Under the pieces are notes generated by a model, which was not told where the DNA came from, made no database searches, and saw nothing but the letters and a program-made list of their open reading frames with translations. This document shows, piece after piece, positions 7,544 to 16,115 of a stretch of 33,160 nt of DNA. Origin of the DNA: Acetomicrobium thermoterrenum DSM 13490 (GTDB taxonomy: Bacteria > Synergistota > Synergistia > Synergistales > Acetomicrobiaceae); the NCBI RefSeq assembly GCF_900107215.1, contig NZ_FNPD01000014.1, positions 1 to 33,160 of the forward strand, in the 5' to 3' direction. Numbering within the stretch: the first letter of the stretch is position 1; every line of letters begins with the position of its first letter. Position numbers and translations under genes: made by a program.

Positions 7544-8881
7544 TTAAAACAGCTCACTCCGGGATTCCATAAAGGCACGAAGAGACTCCAGTGCTTTGCT
7601 GGCTATCGCTTCACAACGTCGCCTTTTGTCCTTTATCTTTTTCGGCAGGGGTGGCAACAACCCCAGGTTGATGTTCATGGGTTGAAAGGATTTGGGATTG
7701 GCATTGTTCAGATACCATAACAAAGAGCCAATGGCAGTCTCCCTGGGCCACGACGGAAGGGCGTTTCCCTTTAGCAAACAAAACATGTTTAAAGCGGCGA
7801 CCAATCCCATGGCCGTGCTCTCCACGTAACCTTCCACGCCCGCCAATTGGCCTGCGAGAAAAAGATCATCGAAACCCTTCAACCTCAGATATTCATCGAG
7901 CACTACAGGAGCATTGACGTAGATGTTCCTGTGCATAACACCATATCTTGCAAACTCGGCTTCCTCCAACCCCGGGATGAGGCGAAAGATCCTGCCCTGC
8001 TCGGACCATCTCAAGTTAGTCTGAAAGCCAACCATGTTATAAAGCCTTCCTTCTTTATCGTCCTGTCGCAGCTGAACGACGGCGTAAGGCTCTCTCCCGC
8101 TTCGCGGATCTTTGAGGCCCACCGGTCTCATGGGCCCATACCTCAGAGCGTCACGCCCTCTTTTCGCTATCACCTCTACGGGCAGACATCCTTCGAAGAA
8201 ATGCTCCCCTTCGAACTCGTGGCGCATGGCCACTTCGCCTTCTATCAGGGCCTCATAGAAACGCTGATATTCCTCCTCGTTTAACGGACAGTTAATGTAA
8301 TCTTCGCCATAACCGTAACGACTGCCGTAGAAAGCTATCTCCGTGTTTATACTCTCCCGCAGCACCACAGGAGCGACGGCATCGTAGAAGTACAAAAAAT
8401 CTTCGCCGACCAGAGCCTTGAGGTTGGAGGCCAACGAAGGCGAAGTCAGGGGACCACTCGCAACTATCGCAGGCCCTCCTCCGATTTTTTCGACCTCATC
8501 CCTTATTATTTCCACCGAAGGCATCGACTCTATCCTTGAGGTAACCTCTTCGCTGAAGGCCTCTCTATCCACGGCAAGGGCCCATCCGGCAGGAACTTTA
8601 TGCAGATCAGCGCATTTTATTATCAAGCTATCAAGCTCTCTTAGCTCGGCCTTTAAAATGCCAGCTGGGCTTGAAAGCACGTCGGAACCGAGAGAGTTGC
8701 TGCAGACAAGTTCCGCAAATTTCGATGTCCTGTGTGCCGGAGGATATTTCTTGGGCCTCATTTCATAAAGCCTTACCTTAATTCCTCTCTTGGCGAGCTG
8801 ATAGGCAGCCTCGCTTCCCGCAAGCCCTCCCCCGACGATGGTCACCGCCAAATTATCTTTCTCCAACGGCTCCGGCATCAT
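7544..8881 (-). CDS. trmFO: Folate-dependent tRNA (uracil-54-C5) methyltransferase TrmFO
   Basis: A 445-residue FAD enzyme that makes ribothymidine at position 54 of tRNA using methylene-tetrahydrofolate. The FAD-binding VTIVGGGLAGSEAAYQLA is near the N-terminus, followed by EMRP, LVCSNSLGSD and VEVIAKRGRDALRYGPMRPVG. GLVAALNM and TAIGSLLWYLN lie near the C-terminus. The frame is open upstream to 8902, but those extra codons contain AAGGAGGAA, which is the ribosome-binding site. The true start is ATG 8881 (or the tandem ATG at 8878), giving a 29-nt overlap with topA. TrmFO is typical of Firmicutes and several other non-enteric phyla. Confidence 0.96.
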   Translation of the reverse strand: MMPEPLEKDNLAVTIVGGGLAGSEAAYQLAKRGIKVRLYEMRPKKYPPAHRTSKFAELVCSNSLGSDVLSSPAGILKAELRELDSLIIKCADLHKVPAGWALAVDREAFSEEVTSRIESMPSVEIIRDEVEKIGGGPAIVASGPLTSPSLASNLKALVGEDFLYFYDAVAPVVLRESINTEIAFYGSRYGYGEDYINCPLNEEEYQRFYEALIEGEVAMRHEFEGEHFFEGCLPVEVIAKRGRDALRYGPMRPVGLKDPRSGREPYAVVQLRQDDKEGRLYNMVGFQTNLRWSEQGRIFRLIPGLEEAEFARYGVMHRNIYVNAPVVLDEYLRLKGFDDLFLAGQLAGVEGYVESTAMGLVAALNMFCLLKGNALPSWPRETAIGSLLWYLNNANPKSFQPMNINLGLLPPLPKKIKDKRRRCEAIASKALESLRAFMESRSELF

Positions 8882-10928
8882 CGGGAATTTCCTCCTTTTC
8901 ATATCCGCAATCGGCGCACTTTACTGTCTTTCTTTTAACCACAAAAGGGCCGCCGCACTTGGGACAAATTTCTCCTGTAGGCTTGCTCCAACTTACGAAA
9001 TCGCATTTGGGATATCTCGAGCAGCCATAAAAGGGCCTTCTGTTTTTTGAACGAAGGAGCACCACCTTGCCTTCACCGCACTTGGGACAGGGTATGTCTA
9101 AGCTGTTTTTGAAATTTCTCGTATATTTACAATCAGGATAGGCCGAACAGGCTATAAATTTACCGTAACGGCCGTGTTTTACGATTAACTGGGCACCGCA
9201 AAGGGGACATTTTTCGTCTATAGTTTCGACGGGTACTTCCACCTTGGCCACGTTTTGGACGCTTTTTAAAATGCCTTCAAAGTGAACCCAAAATTCCTTG
9301 ACTACCGAAAGCCAAGATGTATCGCCCCTCTCCACTTTGTCCAGCTCATCCTCCATCTTCGCCGTAAATTCGACATTGATCAGGGACTGAAAGTGTTCAA
9401 CCAAAAAGGAATTAACCGTAACCCCAAGCTCCGTGGGAAAAAACTTCTTGGCTTCGTCTCTCTCGACGTAATGTCTGTCGTAAAGCGTCTGTATTATTGT
9501 CGCATACGTCGACGGTCTGCCTATTCCCTTCTCTTCCAAGACCTTAACTAAGCCCGACTCCGTATATCTGGAAGGCGGTTTGGTGAATTTTTGTTCTTTA
9601 TCGAGTTTCAATAACTTCAGCAGCTCTCCAACCTCCGCCTCGGGCAAGATTTCCTCCTTCATTTCCAGAGGCCAGAGCCTGCTCCAACCGTCGAAAATCA
9701 AGGTCACTCCGCTTTGTTTCAAGGTGTAAGGCCCTGCTTCCACCTCCAGGTTGGTCCTGGCCACAATAGCAGGCTCCATTTGGGAAGCCAAAAAACGCTT
9801 CCATATTAGTTCGTACAAGGCCTTTTGATCTTTCGTCAAATGAGTTTCTATTTCTTCGGGCACCAAACGGACATTAGTAGGCCTTATGGCCTCATGAGCA
9901 TCTTGAGACCGCTCCTTGGATATATACTGAAGGGGTTTTTCCGGCAAATACCTTTCTCCGTAGTTTTCCTCTATGAACTTGCGAGCCATGGCTATAGCTT
10001 CCGGAGCTATGCGCAGGCTATCTGTCCGCATATAGGTAATCAGACCCACAGGCCCCTGCCCGGGCAGATCGACCCCTTCGTATAAGCCTTGGGCTACGCG
10101 CATGGTCTTCTGGGGAGAAAAACCAAGCCGTCTTGCCGCTTCCTGTTGGAGGGTGCTGGTCTTAAAGGGCGGAAGAGGGTTTCTCTTGCCCTCCTTCGTA
10201 TCGAACTTCGAGACCACATAGGGCAAAGACAGCAATTCGTTATATACGGCCTGGGCATCGATAGCATTCGTGACCCTTATGTTTTTGCCGTCCTTCTTGG
10301 CAAGCTTTAGCGAAAACTGTCCCCTTTCCCCCTTTGCCACTGCGACAATGACCCAGTATTCCTGGGGGACAAAGGCCTTTATTTCCGCTTCCTTCTCGCA
10401 AATAAGCCTAAGGGCTACCGATTGAACCCTGCCTGCCGAAAGCCCGGCCTTTACCTTTTTCCACAGCAGAGGGCTCAAGCTATAACCCATGAGCCTGTCC
10501 ACAAGCCTTCTGGCCTGTTGTGCGTCGACCTTATCCATGTCTATCGGTTCGGCCTTAGAAAAAGCTTCTTTTACGGCTCGGGGTGTTATTTCATACATAC
10601 GAACCCTGCAAGGCTCTTCGCAAGATATGGATAAAAGGTTCGCCAAATGCCAGGCTATTGCTTCTCCCTCCCTATCCGGGTCAGAAGCAAGCAATACATT
10701 CTTTGCCTTCTGAGCAGCCCTTTTAAGCTCTCGAACCAACGGGCCCTTACCTCTGACGAGGATGTATTCCGGCTCGAAATTATTTTCTATATCGACGCCC
10801 AATCTGCTTTTGGGAAGATCTCTTACATGCCCGTTACTTGCCTTTATATCATATTTACGACCGAGTATTTTTTTCAAAGTCTTAGCTTTAGTAGGAGATT
10901 CGACTATCACTAAAGTTTTATCCGACAC
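8853..10928 (-). CDS. topA: DNA topoisomerase I
   Basis: A 691-residue type IA topoisomerase that relaxes negative supercoils. The Toprim domain starts with LVIVESPTKAKTL and includes SDPDREGEAIAWHL. The active-site tyrosine is in GLITYMRTDS, near residue 300. The C-terminus has three four-cysteine zinc motifs (CPLCG...CSAYPDC, CPKCG...CSRYPKC, CPKCG...CADC). The length equals that of Firmicutes TopA. The start is GTG at 10928, 6 nt after AAGGTG; it overlaps the dprA stop by 11 nt. The ORF upstream of that GTG is only the dprA sequence read in another frame. Confidence 0.97.
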   Translation of the reverse strand: MSDKTLVIVESPTKAKTLKKILGRKYDIKASNGHVRDLPKSRLGVDIENNFEPEYILVRGKGPLVRELKRAAQKAKNVLLASDPDREGEAIAWHLANLLSISCEEPCRVRMYEITPRAVKEAFSKAEPIDMDKVDAQQARRLVDRLMGYSLSPLLWKKVKAGLSAGRVQSVALRLICEKEAEIKAFVPQEYWVIVAVAKGERGQFSLKLAKKDGKNIRVTNAIDAQAVYNELLSLPYVVSKFDTKEGKRNPLPPFKTSTLQQEAARRLGFSPQKTMRVAQGLYEGVDLPGQGPVGLITYMRTDSLRIAPEAIAMARKFIEENYGERYLPEKPLQYISKERSQDAHEAIRPTNVRLVPEEIETHLTKDQKALYELIWKRFLASQMEPAIVARTNLEVEAGPYTLKQSGVTLIFDGWSRLWPLEMKEEILPEAEVGELLKLLKLDKEQKFTKPPSRYTESGLVKVLEEKGIGRPSTYATIIQTLYDRHYVERDEAKKFFPTELGVTVNSFLVEHFQSLINVEFTAKMEDELDKVERGDTSWLSVVKEFWVHFEGILKSVQNVAKVEVPVETIDEKCPLCGAQLIVKHGRYGKFIACSAYPDCKYTRNFKNSLDIPCPKCGEGKVVLLRSKNRRPFYGCSRYPKCDFVSWSKPTGEICPKCGGPFVVKRKTVKCADCGYEKEEIPDDAGAVGER

Positions 10929-12042
10929 CTTTTTCACCTTCCATAAAAGCGTTTGCGCCCCATCGTCCCGGCCCCGTCGCTGAGACCAGGCCCCGAGACT
11001 CAAGTTTTGTCAACGTAGTAAACACCTGGGCAGGCGTCATTTTACATTCTAGAGAGATATTGTCAACAGTCCTATCGCCCTTCTCCCTCAAAAGCCCATA
11101 AACCCGCCTTTCCCCATCGTCCAACTCCGCCAAAGACACTTCGCTTTGTCCCTTTACCAAAAACCCTTCGGGAGAGCCCTTCATCAAATGCACGAAAGAA
11201 TCCACATCGATCAATGGGTACGCTCCATCGAATATCAGCAAATTGGAGCCCCTGGCCACTCCTTCGTTGATCCTTCCGGGAACAGCCCAAAGCTCCACTC
11301 CGCATTCCATGGCAATTCGCCCCGTTATCATGGCCCCGCTTTTGATGGGTGCCTCTACCACTACGACCACCTCAGCCAGCCCCACAATGATCCTGTTGCG
11401 CTCCGGAAAATTCCACGGCATACCCTTCGTCCCGAGGGGGTATTCGGAGATCAGGGCTCCCCTTTCCTTCAAACCCTCAAATAGGGTCTCGTTTTTGGCA
11501 GGGTAAAATACATCCACTCCCGTTCCAAAGACAGAAAGGGAAACTCCTCCAGCTTCAAGAGCTCCCCTGTGAGCTCTTGCGTCTATTCCGTAAGCGCCGC
11601 CGCTTACGATGGGAAAACCCTCTTCGGCCATTTTAAAGGCCAACTCAAAAGCAACCCTTCCACCGTAGTTGCTGCATCTTCTCGTGCCCACCAAGGCCAC
11701 GGCAGCTTTGTATGATTTAGGATTGTTTCCCCACCAATAAAGCAACAGGGGAGGGTCGGACAATCGATCCAGGGAAGAGGGGTAACCCTCCTCTCCCCAC
11801 ACAAGAATTTCGATGCCCTCTGCGCGACATCGCTCAAGTTCCCTGAAATGCCAACCCTTAGACAGCATCTCATACCACCTTTGAATGACGCTCTCCGATC
11901 TCGTAAATTCCCTTATAACAGAGGGAGAGGCAGCCAGGTCAAGCAAGGATATGGATTTACATTTCAAATCGTTTATCAAATGGCCTTTGAACTGTCTTAT
12001 AGCGTTCAAGGCAAGAAGGATCGATAATTCCTCATCTTTCAA
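10918..12042 (-). CDS. dprA: DNA-processing protein DprA (Smf)
   Basis: A 374-residue protein that loads RecA onto incoming single-stranded DNA during transformation. The Rossmann-like core has GTRRCSNYGG, VSGGAYGIDARAHRGAL, GTGVDVFYPAKN and WNFPERNRIIVGLA. A C-terminal winged-helix-like domain of about 70 residues follows (LECKMTPAQVFTTLTKLESRG). The start is a TTG at 12042 with GGGGAGG 7 nt upstream, overlapping comM by 11 nt; the upstream ATG at 12078 lies in comM and has no SD. With comM next door and a prepilin-like gene upstream, the strain has pieces of a competence apparatus, though no ComEC or ComEA is in view. Confidence 0.95.
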   Translation of the reverse strand: MKDEELSILLALNAIRQFKGHLINDLKCKSISLLDLAASPSVIREFTRSESVIQRWYEMLSKGWHFRELERCRAEGIEILVWGEEGYPSSLDRLSDPPLLLYWWGNNPKSYKAAVALVGTRRCSNYGGRVAFELAFKMAEEGFPIVSGGAYGIDARAHRGALEAGGVSLSVFGTGVDVFYPAKNETLFEGLKERGALISEYPLGTKGMPWNFPERNRIIVGLAEVVVVVEAPIKSGAMITGRIAMECGVELWAVPGRINEGVARGSNLLIFDGAYPLIDVDSFVHLMKGSPEGFLVKGQSEVSLAELDDGERRVYGLLREKGDRTVDNISLECKMTPAQVFTTLTKLESRGLVSATGPGRWGANAFMEGEKGVG

Positions 12043-13534
12043 AGAAACAACCTCCCCTATAGGCCAGCGCTTCAGCAAGGTGGGGCTCGTCGACCGTTTT
12101 ATCTCCAGCGAGATCGGCTATGGTCCTTGCAACCTTGAGGACGCGACTGAATCCTCGCCCAGTAAGTTTAAATGCAGTGCCAAGCGACTTGAGAAAGGCC
12201 CTGCCGTTTTTGGACAAACCGAGATGCTTTTTTACCATATTCTCGCTCAATTCGGCATTGCACTTCACGCCAAAGGAGCTCCATCTTTCAATCTGAAGCT
12301 CTCTGGCCTTTATCACCCGCTGTCTTATTTCGAATGAACTTTCGCCAGCTCCGTCCAATTCCAGTAATTCATCGGGCGTAAGCCTCGGTATCTGCAGCCG
12401 AAGGTCAATACGGTCTAATATGGGACCGGACAGCTTTCTCGAGTACCTCTCTATATCGGCCGGCGAACACGTGCAGTTTCTCTCAGAATCGCCCAAATAG
12501 CCGCAGGGGCAGGGATTAGATGCCGTTACGAGCAATACCGAAGCGGGATAGATAACACTTCCGGCCGCCCTGCTGACAGTTATGCACCCGTCCTCCAGCG
12601 GCTGTCTCAGCGCCTCCAGTACATCCCGTCTGAACTCGGTTATTTCGTCCAGAAAAAGTACACCCCTATGTGCAAGGCTGATCTCCCCCGGCCTTAGATC
12701 CGATCCTCCGCCGCAGAGTGCTACCACGCTTGCGGTATGATGCACAGGCCTGAAGGGCCTGGTCCTCTCGACTTCGATCGAGACCCCTCGAGCGCTTCTT
12801 ATCCTCATAACCTCTATCAATTCTTCATCCGAAAGAGGAGGAAGAATGCCGCGAAGGGCCTTGGCCAACATGGTCTTGCCCGAACCCGGAGCGCCGATTA
12901 AAGCCAAATTATGATGGCCCGCTGCAGCAATTTCCATGCCCCTCTTGGCAGCGACGTGTCCTTTTATATCGGCGAAATCCGGCTCAACCTCGACCACCTT
13001 AGCCTTAGGTAGAGAGAAATCGAGCTTCTTCAGCCTACTCTCGCCCCTTAGATGTGAAAACAGCTCCGCAATGTTTGAACAACTGTAGACTTCAACACCT
13101 TGGACCATGGACGCTTCCGGGGCATTTCCTCGGGGGATGAAGAGGGGAAGGCCCATCTCGCGGGAAAGGAAGGCTGCGGGCACTCCGCCCTTGACCTTGC
13201 GCAAACGCCCGTCCAAAGCCAGCTCTCCCATGAAAATCCCACTGACGTCCTTTGGTATAAAACCGGCTTCTCTGGCAATACCGACAGCCATGGGCAAGTC
13301 AAGGAGGGCACCCTCTTTGGGCAAATCAGCCGGCGCCAGGTTTACAGCTATATGACCCTTAAGCTTAATCCCCAAGGTTCCCAGCGCAATGCGCACCCTT
13401 TCCCGTGCCTCCTTGACTGCAGTATCGGCTAAACCAACAATTGATATGGAAAATAAACCTCCGGTAACGCATACTTCCACTTCTACAGGAAGAGCATCGA
13501 TACCTCTCAAGGTAAGACCGTAAATGCGATTCAT
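12032..13534 (-). CDS. comM: YifB/ComM family Mg-chelatase-like AAA+ ATPase
   Basis: A 500-residue hexameric helicase-type ATPase; in Vibrio and Haemophilus ComM promotes branch migration of transformed DNA. The N-terminal ChlI-like domain covers residues 1-190. Walker A is GAPGSGKTMLAKAL near residue 215, and Walker B is FLDEITEF. A zinc-like NPCPCG...C.C segment follows, and the C-terminal Mg-chelatase domain ends AYRGG. ATG 13534 directly follows the yraN TAG with no spacer. It is followed by dprA, so the pair is a plausible natural-transformation unit. Its function here is inferred from the family. Confidence 0.94.
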   Translation of the reverse strand: MNRIYGLTLRGIDALPVEVEVCVTGGLFSISIVGLADTAVKEARERVRIALGTLGIKLKGHIAVNLAPADLPKEGALLDLPMAVGIAREAGFIPKDVSGIFMGELALDGRLRKVKGGVPAAFLSREMGLPLFIPRGNAPEASMVQGVEVYSCSNIAELFSHLRGESRLKKLDFSLPKAKVVEVEPDFADIKGHVAAKRGMEIAAAGHHNLALIGAPGSGKTMLAKALRGILPPLSDEELIEVMRIRSARGVSIEVERTRPFRPVHHTASVVALCGGGSDLRPGEISLAHRGVLFLDEITEFRRDVLEALRQPLEDGCITVSRAAGSVIYPASVLLVTASNPCPCGYLGDSERNCTCSPADIERYSRKLSGPILDRIDLRLQIPRLTPDELLELDGAGESSFEIRQRVIKARELQIERWSSFGVKCNAELSENMVKKHLGLSKNGRAFLKSLGTAFKLTGRGFSRVLKVARTIADLAGDKTVDEPHLAEALAYRGGCFFER

Positions 13535-13912
13535 CTATATCATTCCTAACGTAATATCTTTGATGTACTCACACTCATATCCTTTTGCAACGTCACCGCC
13601 CAACGTTATACCCATAACATCCACCCTCCAGGGGCCATCCCATTCAAGCCTTTCTACCAGCAGGCTGCCCGCGCGAAGAAGCCTTTTGACCTTTCTGGGA
13701 CCAACGCTTTCTGTGGGAGACTGCACCTTTCCCTTCGTGCGCACCCTGACCTCCAGGATCACCAGCTCATCGCCGTCCAGGGCGACAATGTCAAGCTCTC
13801 CTCCCCTGAAAGTAACGTTTCTCATCAAAATCTCATAACCCATCCGAGACACTATGGAAGCGGCCAAATCCTCCCCCCAGCGTCCCAAGTCCTTTTTATT
13901 CTTATTCTCCAT
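13535..13912 (-). CDS. UPF0102 (YraN) endonuclease-fold protein
   Basis: A 125-residue member of the UPF0102 family, which has a PD-(D/E)XK nuclease-like fold and unclear function. GRWGEDLAASIVSRMGY, GELDIVALDGDELVILEVRVR and PRKVKRLLRAGSLLV match the family, including the acidic residues of the nuclease core. The ATG at 13912 overlaps the stop of the FlhB-like gene by 11 nt (ATGGAGAATAA); the longer frame extending upstream to 14020 would run through that gene and is not supported. Neighbouring comM and dprA process DNA, which fits, but a role in transformation is only guesswork. Confidence 0.9.
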   Translation of the reverse strand: MENKNKKDLGRWGEDLAASIVSRMGYEILMRNVTFRGGELDIVALDGDELVILEVRVRTKGKVQSPTESVGPRKVKRLLRAGSLLVERLEWDGPWRVDVMGITLGGDVAKGYECEYIKDITLGMI

Positions 13913-14126
13913 CTTTCCCGAGTACTTCTCCTCCGGCAGAATCGATTTTACTGAGGAAAGCCAGTATCCTGGCAACGGCAAGATAGGCTTCTTCCGGTAT
14001 CTCCTCCCCAAGGTTGACACCCAAAAGCACCGATACCAACAAGGAATCTTCCACGAGGGGTATTCCCCTCTTTCGAGCTTCGTCTATTATCTTTACAGCT
14101 TCCGGCCCCTGAACGTTACCGGTCAT
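13902..14126 (-). CDS. FlhB C-terminal-domain homologue (YlqH-like)
   Basis: A 74-residue protein resembling the cytoplasmic tail of the FlhB/EscU export-switch family: VKIIDEARKRGIPLVEDSLLVSVLL, then GEEIPEEAYLAVARILAFL. No transmembrane part and no NPTH autocleavage motif are present. Stand-alone copies of this size occur as ylqH in the Bacillus rnhB-ylqG-ylqH cluster, so this is a conserved small gene and not a decayed flhB. The start ATG 14126 overlaps the rnhB stop by 11 nt (ATGACCGGTAA); the end overlaps yraN by 11 nt. Function unknown. Confidence 0.8.
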   Translation of the reverse strand: MTGNVQGPEAVKIIDEARKRGIPLVEDSLLVSVLLGVNLGEEIPEEAYLAVARILAFLSKIDSAGGEVLGKDGE

Positions 14127-14697
14127 CGTCTTTCACAACTTTCCATTTGAATGTTTTTCTGTGAATTGGAGAGGCGCCCATTAACGCCAATGCTATCCTG
14201 TGTTCCTTTGTGGGATAGCCTTTGTGCACGGCAAAGCCATAACCCGGATAGAGCTTATCGTATGCGCACATTACCCTATCCCTTATGACTTTAGCGACGA
14301 TAGAGGCAGCTCCCACTACCAGGACATTTTTGTCCGCCTTTGGCAAGGCTTTTTGGGGGAAGGGCAAACCGGGTATTTTTTGATTGCCGTCTACAATCAC
14401 GATATCGGGCGACAGGGGAAGAGAGGAAACCGCCTTTTTCATGGCCCATAAAGTCGCTTGAAGGATGTTTGCTCTGTCGATAAACCACGGATTCGCAGCC
14501 TGGGCTCTATAGACAAAACCATAACGCAGAAGAAGGAGAAATATCTCTTCCCGCCTCTTTGAAGACAGGGCCTTTGAATCAGTTACACCCACAGACTTCA
14601 GCAGAGACATCTTTTCCCTCGTAGCCGCAACGGCTGCAGCGACCACAGGCCCGGCCAAAGGACCTCTTCCAGCCTCATCGACCCCTACCACGATCAT
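14116..14697 (-). CDS. rnhB: Ribonuclease HII
   Basis: A 193-residue enzyme that nicks RNA in RNA-DNA hybrids and removes misincorporated ribonucleotides. The N-terminus reads IVVGVDEAGRGPLAGPVV with catalytic D7 and E8, followed by GVTDSKALSSKRREEI, VIVDGNQ, AASIVAKVIRDRVM and the late GYPTKEHRIAL. The start ATG at 14697 lies just after the rbgA stop, with GGAG about 10 nt upstream. It is the normal partner of rbgA (ylqF) in Firmicutes. The window also encodes RNase HI (rnhA near 31541), so both hybrid-cutting classes are present. Confidence 0.96.
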   Translation of the reverse strand: MIVVGVDEAGRGPLAGPVVAAAVAATREKMSLLKSVGVTDSKALSSKRREEIFLLLLRYGFVYRAQAANPWFIDRANILQATLWAMKKAVSSLPLSPDIVIVDGNQKIPGLPFPQKALPKADKNVLVVGAASIVAKVIRDRVMCAYDKLYPGYGFAVHKGYPTKEHRIALALMGASPIHRKTFKWKVVKDDDR

Positions 14698-14698
14698 T

Positions 14699-15517
14699 TT
14701 AGGGCATCTCCAGCGTAAAGAATCCCAACTTGCCGGCGGCAAAGCGTTCGAGTAAATATTGACCCGCTCTCGTCAAGTCTACATCGCCTCCAGAGACAAG
14801 GGCGCCTATTTTACGACCAATCTCGGCGAGATATTCTGCCACATCTTTATCTTCGGAAAAGCTCAAGGAAAACTTTTCAAGCAACCTGTAAATTGAACCA
14901 GAAGAGCGCAAAAACTCCAGCAGCTGGAGGGCCAACGTCTCATGATCTCCCACGACATCCGCCTTGGAACATCCAAGCCATGTCAGCATCGCATGGGTTT
15001 CTCGATCAGCCTTGGGATCCAGGATTCCGGGAGAATCGACGACTAGCAGGTTACCCGACCTGTACCACGATACTCCCCTGGTTATACCCGGTATTCCTCC
15101 CACCTTGGATGCCTTTTTACCGATCAGAGCGTTGAGCAACATGGATTTACCTACATTGGGTATACCTACAATGGCAACCCTCAATTCCCTCCACTGCGGC
15201 CGATTTTTGCATATTTCAAAAAGTTTGCCCGTCAACTTTCTTGGAACTCCCCTCCTCAGGTTCAAGGCAAATGTGGGGTAAAGTTTGGACAACTCTTTAA
15301 TCCAGAGTTTCGTCTTTTCCTCCTCCGCTAGGTCTCTTTTGCTCAATACTACACAAACAGGCTTCAGCTTGGCCAGCTCACCTATAAGGGGAGAAGAAGT
15401 AGTAAAAGGGGCTCTGGCATCCCTTACCTCTAAAAATACATCGACTTGAGAAGCCAGTTCGGCCAGCCTTCTTCTCCCTTTTTCCATATGACCTGGATAC
15501 CAGACCGTCCTCGCCAT
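14699..15517 (-). CDS. rbgA: Ribosome biogenesis GTPase RbgA (YlqF)
   Basis: A 272-residue circularly permuted GTPase that matures the 50S subunit. It begins MARTVWYPGHMEKGRR, the family start. The G motifs come in permuted order: G4 LSKRD (near residue 60) before G1 GIPNVGKSM (near 117) and G3 DSPG. A C-terminal domain of about 100 residues follows. ATG 15517 shares one base with the lepB stop (TGATG), with GGGGTG upstream; the ORF before that is lepB read in another frame. Gene order lepB-rbgA-rnhB matches Firmicutes-type clusters. Confidence 0.95.
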   Translation of the reverse strand: MARTVWYPGHMEKGRRRLAELASQVDVFLEVRDARAPFTTSSPLIGELAKLKPVCVVLSKRDLAEEEKTKLWIKELSKLYPTFALNLRRGVPRKLTGKLFEICKNRPQWRELRVAIVGIPNVGKSMLLNALIGKKASKVGGIPGITRGVSWYRSGNLLVVDSPGILDPKADRETHAMLTWLGCSKADVVGDHETLALQLLEFLRSSGSIYRLLEKFSLSFSEDKDVAEYLAEIGRKIGALVSGGDVDLTRAGQYLLERFAAGKLGFFTLEMP

Positions 15518-16023
15518 CACTTGGGCACCCCTATTCTGCTTAAAGGCCAATAACGGAAAAAGGCGGGGCCGAGCAGGTAATTTCTGGGGACAAAACCCCA
15601 AAAGCGACTATCCTGCGAATTTGGACGATTATCGCCCATCATGAAATATTGCTCCCTTGGGACTGTCGTCTTCTCCATGCTGAGAAAGTCCCTGTTCTTC
15701 ACGTAAGGCTCTTCGATAACTTCTCCGTTTATATAAACTACACCGTTTTTTATCTCGACAGTTTCGCCGGGAAGAGCTATCAATCGCTTTACGAAATCCC
15801 TCGTCGGATCGAGGGGATATCGAAATACCACTATTTGACCTCTCTTGGGTTCAGTAAAGCGATACCAAAACTTCGCCACCAATACCCTGTCGCCCGGCAT
15901 TAGGGTAGGTATCATTGAACCGCTGGGAATCCAGAATGCCTGAACCACAAAAGTCCTCAAAACCAAGGCCAAAATCAATGCCCAAATCAAAGTCTCGATT
16001 AATTCTCTCCACCATGGCTTCAT
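15517..16023 (-). CDS. lepB: Signal peptidase I
   Basis: A 168-residue membrane serine protease that removes signal peptides from exported proteins. One N-terminal transmembrane helix spans residues 9-29 (LIETLIWALILALVLRTFVV). The nucleophile is S36 in WIPSGSMIPTL and the general base is K79 in RDFVKRLIALPGE; GDNRPNSQDSRFWG closes the catalytic domain. This is the short Gram-positive-like form with a single membrane span. ATG at 16023 has GGGGTG 11 nt upstream. The longer TTG start at 16044 is not supported. It opens the long lepB-to-trmFO transcription unit. Confidence 0.95.
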   Translation of the reverse strand: MKPWWRELIETLIWALILALVLRTFVVQAFWIPSGSMIPTLMPGDRVLVAKFWYRFTEPKRGQIVVFRYPLDPTRDFVKRLIALPGETVEIKNGVVYINGEVIEEPYVKNRDFLSMEKTTVPREQYFMMGDNRPNSQDSRFWGFVPRNYLLGPAFFRYWPLSRIGVPK

Positions 16024-16076
16024 GTCGATAATTACACCCCACAAGATTATTGGCTAAACTTCGTCACATGAATGTC

Positions 16077-16106
16077 TTTATAACCCTATTCAATGCCCAA
16101 AATCAA
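16077..16106 (-). promoter_or_regulatory. Promoter before lepB
   Basis: On the minus strand TTGATT (16101-16106) and TATAAA (16077-16082) are separated by 18 nt, in the 92-nt gap between the prepilin-like gene and lepB. A nearby TTGACA lies slightly upstream but has no properly spaced -10. This would start the lepB-rbgA-...-trmFO transcript. Confidence 0.5.
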
Positions 16107-16115
16107 GAGGAAATG

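Noticed and set aside
11146-11506. Plus-strand ORFs inside dprA
   Set aside because: They overlap conserved DprA motifs on the other strand and have no start signals.
13902-14126. FlhB-like gene as a flagellar remnant
   Set aside because: The size and its place between rnhB and yraN match the stand-alone ylqH family, and it is tightly overlapped by both neighbours, so it is an intact gene.
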